This document shows positions 55,371 through 64,000 of a stretch of DNA of 64,000 bases, piece after piece. How positions within the stretch are numbered: the stretch's first letter is position 1; each line of letters begins with the position of its first letter. The stretch spans positions 1-64,000 of the forward strand of contig NW_020312105.1 in assembly GCF_002999335.1 (NCBI RefSeq), written 5' to 3'. The notes beneath the pieces were generated by a model that saw nothing but the letters and a program-made list of their open reading frames with translations, was not told the DNA's origin and did no database searches. The translations under genes and the position numbers were made by a program. This DNA is from Cyclospora cayetanensis. Lineage: Eukaryota > Apicomplexa > Conoidasida > Eucoccidiorida > Eimeriidae.

Positions 55371-58300
55371 GTGCAGTCATAGCAGAAGAAGCGCAGTCGA
55401 CAATACGACGAGAGTGGAAGATCATCGAGGGGCACCCCTCGTTCCCATGGTAGGGCTGTTCTATCTCACCGGTTATCTGCAGAGCTTTCACCCGCTGCAA
55501 TAGCAAAGATACCAGCAGTAGTGGCTTCAGCAGCTGCATAGTAGCGGCAGCAGCAGCGGCATCAGTAAGGCTGAGCTTGAAGCTATGAATAAAGATACAT
55601 ATATATATATATAAAGAGGGGAGAAAGAATAAGAGCGGACAGGAAGATCGGTTGTAGGAGTAGCGACAGCTTTAGACTCAGGAAGCCCCCACTAGGCCAG
55701 CGAAGGAGGTTCTATACAAACACATATATCCACTTATCTACCGCTGCAAGATGCAGCGTATTCTAAGTTGAGGCAGAGAAGAGGCACCGGCGGGAGAGGC
55801 GGCGATGGCAGGCAGTATATGCTGCTGCCGTAATAGGCAGGAGCGAGGCAGATGGTGGCAGCAGCAGCAGCAGCAAAGCACCAGCAGCAGCTCAGGACCA
55901 TCATCAGCAGTAGCAAGTGCTTTACCCTAGGATGTTGTTCACTGCTCAGCGAGGGAGTGTCAGCAGCTGCAGCGGCGCTACCTTGAGTTGTTGCTGGAGT
56001 AGTGAGTGATACTTGGCGGGAAGTTAGAATACAGTTGTGTATCACGCACCCATGTGTTTGCACCTATTGCAACCCTCAGAGGGCAATTACCCGAGCAGCA
56101 TTATGAGGGGCACTGGGCGAAAAGCCCTCACCTTCCCTGAGGTTTTTGTATACGCGAGGAGATGATCTGTACTAGCTGAGTGGTATTAGAGGCCCTGCAG
56201 GGTCCTGTGCTTAGGGTCAGACTCAGACCGACAGCTTCTTTATGCTTCGCTTTGCTAGGAATAGCACACGGACGCCCTTGGGGTCCTTTGTATGCAGCGC
56301 ATGCAGGGCCCTCTGGGGAAGCAGGCAGCAGTGTTAGTCACTCGACACCATTAGAGAATACAGCAGATAGAAGTGGCAGCTAGTCAGTAATGGGTAGATT
56401 TGGGCCGGTTTGGTGCCCTGCACAGCATCCCTTTGGTTCCTCTGTGTACGGATTGGGGGCTTAATGCAAATGTTAGTGTTTTAGGTCTTGGAAGAAGTCA
56501 CTCTAATGTAGGGTAGAGGGGCTCTTAAAGGCCTACCCGTAGGTGCCACACGTTGCCAGGCTAGGAGCACCCATGAGGGCTTATGGCGTGCAAGGCGGTA
56601 TTTGGTCGAGGGGCTGCGGGTGGGTGTTGGAATTTTGTTGACAGTTTACAGTGTGCATTAGTGCAAACTATGCTGTCCAGTGTTCCGGGGTGGCTAGGAC
56701 GCCAAGTGTAGGGTTCTCCGAGGCTTAGGTGAAGTTGGGGTTAGGCCGAGGTTGCGGCTTTTTGACAGTGAGGCACCAGCCTGTGGCCGCCTGGTAAACT
56801 CCGAAGCAAAGTTGGTTCACATGGTGCATAGGGGGCTGACTTGCACCCGTATTCTCTAGTTCATGTGGCTGGGGTTGTTGCAGTTGCGGTTGGCAGAACC
56901 GACAAGTGGATTTTAGGCGTGCACTGCTCAGGGTCTCATAGGGCCCTGCTTGGGCCGTGGGGGCCTCTTCATTACATCAGCCTACGGGAACTGGGTACCC
57001 CTTTACTTCCCCGCGTCCATCGTTAAAATAGAAAGGCCGTGCTTTTGCAGTGCAGAGACGGCTGAGGGTTCTAGACGCAGGGACGAATGGGTGCAGGGTA
57101 AACGGAAGAGGCAATAGCGATGCTATGCTTTCGTCGGCTTCGTAGCTGCTCCAGATGGGGTTGACCATCTCCTGTAGGTTGGGGATGTGGCCCTTGGAAT
57201 TGAAGGCGCAACACAGAAGGCGTGCGCTCATGTTGGAGGTGTTCGTACCTGGCCCTGTGCTGCGCTGTCTCTGCAGGCGGCCCATTGACAATGGCGCCCT
57301 ACTGTTATGTGCCTATTTGTTTTACTCCCTTGCTTCTATGTAATTGTTCTTCCTACGCAGTTTGTGCTTCCTTGCCGTCTTCGATGCTTGCTACGTATTT
57401 GCCACTTTCTTTGCGCTCCACTGATGTCTAGTGCGTTGAACGCCGTCGCTGGCGATGCCTTGTATTGGCACTGTTTAAAGATCTAAGCTCAGCAGCTTAC
57501 TTCAGTTTTATGGCTCTTCTGGTGCTACATTCATTCCCCCTTGTCCCCTCGTAAGGGCTTCTGTGTGGCCTTGTTCTCCGCACGTGCGGAAGGTTTTTCT
57601 GCAAGCTCGTTGTCTCAGCGTGAAAGAAGGATCGTGGCGCGGGTGGGTACCGTGCCTGTGCATCTCAATCATTCTGTTGCATGCTTAAAATGTTAAGACT
57701 GAGCAAGGTATGTAAGCGTACGGAAAAGAGAGCCCTGGAGCTGTCAAAGGGGCTATGTCTATCCCACTCACAAGCGGCACTCTGCCCACCGTCATTCCCC
57801 CGAGATTATTGGCGGTGCCCTTCCCATCTCGTGGCGCCTTCCATTCAACGTATGGCGACGCCTGTATGGGAACAGAATATACCAAATGCTAAAATCGAAT
57901 TTCCCATTAGGAAATCCTATTTAGTGAGAGGGCAGGTGTAGCATTGGAGGCTTCCATTCTCTCCACCATAGCTCTACACCCTTCGTGTCCACGAGGTCCT
58001 GTCAGGAGTAGTATTATGCCGACCCCTACCTCACTCGCCTTCTTCTGGGCATTCTTTCACTAGCCGTTCATTCTCACGGCTTTGAGGTCCCTCTTGCTGT
58101 AACCAGGTCCCATTCAGGGTGATGGCTGCACGAGGGCTTCTCTGCTTATGAAGGGGCGGCTCACACGCAAGGTAGGCTGCCTCCTCCCCATCTTTCGATG
58201 GCTTGAATGTATCATAAAATATTAGACACTCTTCCATAGGACCATGGGCAGGGGGCCTCGCCTGGACCGTTTGCAGACTCAAGGGCACCCCCCTTTCGTG

Positions 58301-58489
58301 CCCTATCGCCACCGATCCCAACAAATATGCAGACACCCTCTCAAAGAGGGCAAGAAAATGCGTGTGTGGTACTGTTATCGGCTGCTTTGTGCTCTACCAA
58401 TACTCCAACCCGAGCTTTTAGCTTCCTTATGACGGGAATGGAAGAAAGACAGGGGTGTAGCGTTAATTTCTGCTTTTGGCACGCGCCGT
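55371..58489. other. No recognised gene between convergent genes
   Basis: About 3.1 kb. The first 600 bases hold (GCA)n-like tracts and a short TA run near 55600 and are probably 3' untranslated sequence. Frames such as those at 56977-57291 and 58031-58336 (minus) look mildly protein-like but have no motif or splice support. No tRNA or rRNA was recognised by eye. Confidence 0.45.
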
Positions 58490-61400
58490 TTAGGAGACAT
58501 AGGGCTTGTTGCTGCCGACACCCTGCTCCCGAAGGAATCGATCGATCGATACAAACCTCTGCTGCTGATGTTGCTTTTGTTCGTGAGTAAGGTGAAGAGC
58601 CATGCAGCTGAGCTCCCCCCTCTGTACCTTCATCAGCAACTTGGTGCGTCCATAAAAGTAGACGCCACTGCGTATGCGACGGAAAAGCGTCGGTTCCAAG
58701 CCGTTCGTTTCGAGGTATTGTGCCAAGAGGCCGTCCACTGTCAGAGGCTGACGACAAAAGGCAATTAGCAACATCACAGGCACACCGAGGAAATGCATAA
58801 CCTAGCAAATATTCAATGCGAATGCAGCATGCATCCATACATGGCAGTCAGAGAGGCATAAAGAAGTAAGCTGTCAAATCGGTTCTCTGCGGCATCGAGA
58901 CAGAGTGAGGGAGAGGCACGGGAATCAGAAAGCTTCGAAACCCTCAGGAAGCCCACGAAGATGTGGAGGGCCAGCAGGATACTTGACACTAATTCTAAGC
59001 AGGGGAAAAGGTGTGTATTACTTTCATATGTACTGAAGGAGCACCTCATCCAAGCATCCGTTTTCTCTATCCCCTAAGCTGCTTTGTTCCTCTGCCTGCC
59101 CCTCCCCCAGTGTCTGATATTCGTAGTGTGCACCCTTGTGTGTGACTGGGTGTGCACTCCTATCCTCTTACATAGCCTTTGGGCGTATCACTTCCTTTCT
59201 ACATGAGAACCCCTGACCTAGGTGTGCATCTGCATACCTTTGCCTTTTCATCCGAGCATTGCCTACTGGTCTCTTTTGTAGAGTTGCCAGCGTGGCGAGC
59301 TGTGAGCTGTTGACTGTCACGGGATGCAAAGCTCTCCAGCTTTCTCTCCGCATATGAAGTCTGTCGCGAGCTGCTTCCGCCCTGCGAGAAGTGGCCCCCT
59401 GCTGCAGCCACACCAGCTGCGGCTGCTGCATGTCGTCGGCGCTGCTCCCTCGCTTCCTGATGTTCCATTAGCTGCTGATGCAGCTGTGCTATGCGTTGCT
59501 CCTGTATCAAGATTTGCTGCCGCAGGCTTTCCCTGTCTGCTTGTTGGAAAATCTCACCCGTAGGATACTCTGTTGCAACACAAGCAAGCGCCAATCTAGC
59601 TATGAACTCTTGCGGCTATGCGTCTCGTTTTAGGATTCGTGTTTGTTTGTAGCCAGTGATACCGCACCACGCAGACAATGGGGGAACCCCAGCAGACGTC
59701 CGGTTACGGAGCTTCACTGTATGGGTGGAGGGAGCGGCCTCAGTTTAACAGCCAGTGCTGTCTACTATTTTAAGCAGAAAGGGCAGCAAGAACAGCGAAA
59801 TACTATGCTTACGCGTGCCACGGGGACATGGACTTACCGTATAGCTGCTCCTCCGAGTTGTTCCAGGCTTCTTGGTGTGTGTACTGCATGTGCTGTTGCA
59901 TCATCATGCCTTGCTGCGGCTGTTGCTGTTCTATTTGTTGTTGCTGCTGTTGCTGTAGCACATGCTGCTCTCTCCACATGGCCGCCTCGCGTTCGCGCTG
60001 CTCCCTGATCTGTGCAGGAGAGGGTCCCGCCAAACAAAGCAGCTGGGATACATCCATGTCTTGCAGCTGCTTACGAGCGTCCTCCTCTTCTTTAGCCCTC
60101 TGCTCTGCCTCTCTAGCCAGTCGTTCCCTCTCACTGGCCGCTTCCGCCGCTGCGGCAGCAGCAGCTGCTGCTGCTGCTGCATCCGCCTGCTGCTTCTGTT
60201 TCTCTTGCTCCCTTTTTTTTGTGGACCCCAGCAACTGCGAGACATGCAAGACGCAGACACAGGTATGATTGGCGCTTAAAGGCACCCAGAGCATCGCGGT
60301 GCTTCTTTTCCTTCAGCAGATCACTGCCTGTTGTGCAGCGATACGCAGTGGTGTCACTGGCAGTGCACTGCAACACCACCACGCCTGAGGCGCCACGCGT
60401 TATCCACTAAGCATAGGATAACACGTGATATATACAGACAAAGCGCGCCACGGCGCATGAGTTTCAGGGAGTAACTGCTTTTGTGTTGAAGGCGAGCAAC
60501 AGCAGGGATGTGGGGGCCTCTGCTTACTTGCTTGCTGAGGGCGGCGGCCGTCTTGTTTGCGACGGAGAAGCAGCCCATCGCTTTAAGAGATCGCGAGAGA
60601 TCCTCTGCTACTTTGTTGTACAACGGCGCTGAGACAGAAGGAAGGCACAGAGAAGGCAGGGCACTTAGGAACATCCAAGGCTGCTGCTAAGGCCCTACAA
60701 GCCGCCTTAAGGTCCATTTTGAATGCGGTGTCAGGGATTCCGGTGCGTATACAGCCACGAACGTGCCCGCACTCCCCTCTTTCTCTTTCAGCCAATTTCG
60801 GCTTTGTACGCCATAGTCCTTTACTCGCGCGTAGGCCCCAGAACTTGCTGTTCTATCCCCCAGCAGCCCCGAACACCATTCGCCCCCTCCACCAGAGCCT
60901 ATTTCAGACTCAGTTTGTGGCAGACCTCACCGTCGTGACTGGGAACGGAGATGACAGAGAGACCTCCGCTGCCGTTGTTTGTTGGCAGAACGCAGCTCAT
61001 GCCCGCGAGCGCCGTGCCCGCGGCATCCATGGCACTGCGTACATTGCCGTAGTCCACAGACACAGAGTTCGGAGGGGGCCAAGAGACACCTGTTTGAATC
61101 GGGCTCAAACCTCTAAGCCGCGTGCCATTACTCATTGTTGCTTCCGTCTGCTGTTGCTGCTCGGATGATTGACCGTCGAACCCGGCGCAGTTTTTGATCT
61201 CTGCTGCCTCCTCTGAGAATATCGGAGCTCCCAGCCGGTGTGTCAGGGCAGCAAGGGTAGGGGCCTTTGGATTTCGGGATATGCACGGTGGCGCCGATGG
61301 CGCTGCGTGAAAGAAGGGAGAGCCAGTGAGTGCAGGGGGGATGTAGGCGCTGCCAACCGCTGTGATAGCACATCCACAACGGCAGCAGCGGGTGGAAAGT

Positions 61401-61910
61401 AAAGAAATATACGGGGTTCACACACACATAGATAGCAGGGGTAGGGCTGAGGGGAGGTGGGAACACGCCGAAGAGAAGGGAGGAAAGCAATATACAGAGG
61501 AATGTTCGTAGATCTCGGCAAGATAGCGCAACGGCAGGAAAGCCTAAAGGGTCCTGCCTGGTTCAGAGTGAAGATGTAGCAGAGACAAGGGATGCACATT
61601 GATTCCTGCATGCGCATAGGCTCAGAGATACGCCAGTGCAGCTACTTCTCTGCTGCTAAGCTGTACCTGCTGCCGCGAGGCACTGGGGTGGCCGCACATT
61701 GGTGGGGATAAGTCGCCCTGCGGGTTGAGCAGCCATCATAGAGGAGGAATGCTGCACCAGGACAGGTAAGCCTGCCTCAATTGCATTGGCGGTGTTCAAA
61801 GGCCTGATTTTCTCAGAGACAATAACCTCCTGAGGGTGGGGCCTGCTCTGGTTTAGGAGCGAGGCTCCAGGTTTCATTTGTTCCTGTGGGTGAAAAACGG
61901 AGGAAATCAT
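58490..61910 (-). CDS. Gln/Ala-rich coiled-coil protein with C-terminal GVYxYG module
   Basis: A six-exon gene not assigned to a family. Proposed exons are 61910-61667, 61212-60931, 60628-60528, 60234-59838, 59569-59238 and 58747-58490, all junctions in phase, giving 537 residues. The start is MISSVFHPQEQMKPGAS. Then come an unremarkable N-terminal half (with IKNCAGFDGQSSE) and APLYNKVAEDLSRSLKAMG. A long charged coiled coil follows, with a poly-Ala run and poly-Gln (for example STKKREQEKQKQQAD, SERERLAREAEQRAKEEEDA), and then a second coiled coil (RESLRQQILIQEQRIAQLHQ). The last exon is quite different: PLTVDGLLAQYLETNGLEPT, FRRIRSGVYFYGRTKLLMKV and RFVSIDRFLREQG. This resembles small beta modules of the GVYxYGxxKLxLKx...IDxFL type seen in cytoskeletal coiled-coil proteins. 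That resemblance is by eye and tentative. Confidence 0.72.
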
Positions 61911-64000
61911 TGTTGCTGGGTGTAAACCTTGAAACGCGTGTGAGCGAAGGTGTTAAAGGACAAGGGGCAAGGTGAGCGACCGCCCTGCTGGCTGCAGAAG
62001 ACAGAGAGGAGCACATATATTCCATTGCTATGCAGGACCGATGTGAGATGCGGCTGGGTAGATACACACTCTCACTGGCATCCACACACATGAAAAACCA
62101 ACGCCTGTAGCCGATAAGACGTGTGCATGTCCTAGGTGCTCATGAGGTGCGCCGCTGTTGACCTCCCCTGAGGCACAACAGTGCCCCAGGAGAGAAGAGG
62201 CGGAGGGCGTCAGAGTCTGGGCTTACCAAAGAGGGATGGCTTCAAGGGAAGCGAAAATCCGGACACCAGAAACTGCAGAGAGTTGCGAGAACACCAGCCG
62301 CTGCCCCAGATCATGACTCAACCGGGGGACTGCATCAAAGGCCGGTCTAATGTTTGCCCCTCCCGCAAATAAGCCGTTGGTGCGCGTGCTTGTGGTGGCG
62401 TCCCTAATTTTCACGTGAAAGAGCCTAAAGTCGACCTGGTGGTAAAAAGAAGGCGGATCAGCAGGATGTGTTCGGTGTGTTTTACAGTCGATACGCTGCG
62501 CGTGCCGCAGGGCGGCGGTGAGTCACCGGATGCCGCTGGTACGCTGTGCAGGCTTTTATGGGAGGGAGAGGACAAGAAGGTTTTTTAAAGGCATTACACA
62601 ACTTATGTTCTCCTAACTCGCAGAAGGGGTGGTTAGAGGTGGCGTTTCACGCTGCGAGGAAGAGGCAGCGATCTTCACCGCCGACTACATCGGGCGTCGA
62701 GGCCGCCCAGCTACGAGTGAGCGCTTTGCAGCTGGCTGCTGACTGCACGTACAGACAGGCTAGAAGGGCAACAAAGAATGCTAAATGAGCAGAAACGGGG
62801 CACATCGAACCCATGCGCTGTCTGCAAATCTGAGATGTTGTGATTTCTTCGCCCGTGTGTTCGTTTTCACCTGCAGCCACAGCTGTTGGTGGCAAGGACG
62901 CGATTGAATGTCTAACATTCCCTGCCTTCTCTCTTGCGTGTCTCGGAAAATTAAATCGCATAGGCTTCGGAATATCTCACTACATAGTAACAGGCGCACA
63001 TATTTCGCAGTACACTCGGAATCAGCCCCTATTCAGATAGCCTCAATACTCCCTCATCGATCAGCCCCTATGCTACACTGAAATTCATGTTTTTTATTTT
63101 GTTTAAAGGCATGCCACATGAGTCGCTCATAATATATCTCCTTTGATAGCACCTTTAAGCTCTTAGAGGTAAACTCAAGTGTTCGCCGTTTCGGTGTGGA
63201 AGTGGCTTTGACTCTACAGTGCCAACTGCAGAGCACATAAAAACGGCATTAGCAATTTAGCAGGCAGAAGCCGGCATTGAGAAGCGGTGTCAGGGCGAGC
63301 CGTTCATCCGTTTTGTGGTGTTTGCCCCTTAATCTGTTATTGGCCAGAAGTTTGCACTTGTTCTCCTGTGGAAAAGCCAGTTTCATGGCTTCAACCCTCT
63401 GAGCACACAGCACTTTTTGCTAAGACTTAAAGACTCTTCAATTTGGATGACCTACTTTACCCAAATAATCTGTATTGCTTCACTTTCACCGTCGTGTTTC
63501 TCTCTGAGAATGCATGGCACCGGCTTACTCTCAGCCAGTGCTCACTTTTTGGATGCTGTCAGATGTAGTTGAGCAGACACACGACGTAACAGTAGATAGC
63601 ACTCGTAAGCTGAATCCTTTGTGGGCATTTCAAATCTAGGGCACGCAGAGCGTGTAGGCAGCTCTGAGGAGCTCAGTGCCTGCACTGAGTGACCGGACCT
63701 AGACGTGTCGCGAGTAGATTCGGCCTTTCATACTCCTTCATTTAGGCAGAGCTTATCTGTATTGCCACGAAGACTGTCAATATGGCAATAAGTAGGAAGG
63801 CACTTCCCTGTCAATTTAGCTAAATTGCAGTGGGTGTGGAATGCGTCAGGAGATAGTAGTACGAGGCTGTGTGCGAGGCCTCCACGACAGGCTTTAGGGC
63901 CGCTTCATGGCCTTGCTGCCCGTTTCTTTCCACTAAGACGACTATACGTAGCTCAAGTATGGGGGCTCCTATAGGCGTCGATCTTTACTAATTTGTGTTC
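61911..64000. other. Right end, no firm gene; one candidate exon
   Basis: A minus-strand frame at 62414-62223 (containing RPAFDAVPRLSHDLGQRL and ending with a GTAAGC donor) looks coding. It could be an upstream exon of the coiled-coil gene, but its phase does not fit the next acceptor. Another minus frame at 62961-62647 is weaker. From 63.0 to 64.0 kb I see nothing recognisable, and the base composition falls back to the repeat-poor type. Confidence 0.4.

Noticed and set aside
56977..58336. Minus-strand frames at 56977-57291 and 58031-58336
   Set aside because: No recognisable domain and no pair of splice sites that join them.
59828..60268. 146-codon plus-strand frame rich in Cys and Ser
   Set aside because: It is the complement of the poly-Gln/poly-Ala coiled-coil exon on the minus strand.
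1..64000. tRNA, rRNA, CRISPR arrays, telomeric repeats
   Set aside because: I looked for cloverleaf T-arm signatures, spaced direct repeats and TTTAGGG arrays and recognised none. A tRNA scan could still find an isolated gene.

Overview
The window looks like nuclear DNA of an eimeriid coccidian (Eimeria or Cyclospora type). The evidence is intron-rich genes with GT/AG junctions, (GCA)n tracts that encode runs of Gln, Ala and Ser inside conserved proteins, a cysteine-rich oocyst-wall-type protein, and decayed Ty3/gypsy elements. No bacterial features (operons, ribosome binding sites, CRISPR) are present. Gene models were built by hand from protein family motifs plus splice junctions that keep the reading frame. 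They were not computed.

Left part (1-15.9 kb), free of (GCA)n tracts: the end of a protein disulfide isomerase (+), a pepsin-like aspartyl protease with very short introns (-), a six-exon mitochondrial carrier (+), an orphan exon (-), a three-exon oocyst-wall-like protein (+), and, 92 bases from its stop, a 71-residue single-span membrane protein (-). Long stretches here hold nothing I can recognise.

Middle part (15.9-39 kb): a broken Ty3/gypsy element (+, about 15.9-19.6 kb) and a second, closely related broken copy in the opposite orientation (-, about 34.9-39.0 kb) bracket two genes. One is an intronless secreted protein of unknown family (+). The other is a very large alpha/beta hydrolase (-) whose catalytic Ser, Asp and His lie in three different exons, separated by long low-complexity insertions.

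Right part (40.6-62 kb), rich in (GCA)n tracts: an RTEL1-type DNA helicase with a Gln-rich insertion and a C-terminal RING-like cysteine motif (+), a SNIP1/DDL-type FHA protein (-), a two-RRM hnRNP/Musashi-like protein (+), and a Gln/Ala-rich coiled-coil protein with a distinctive C-terminal module (-). The FHA and RRM genes are divergent across about 1.1 kb. FHA/RTEL1 and RRM/coiled-coil are convergent pairs.

The best leads are the oppositely oriented retroelement pair around a gene island, a perfect 25-bp hairpin in an intron of the FHA gene, the insertion-swollen hydrolase and helicase, the unassigned secreted protein at 21.5 kb, and the C-terminal module at 58.5 kb. I found no convincing wholly new biological system.
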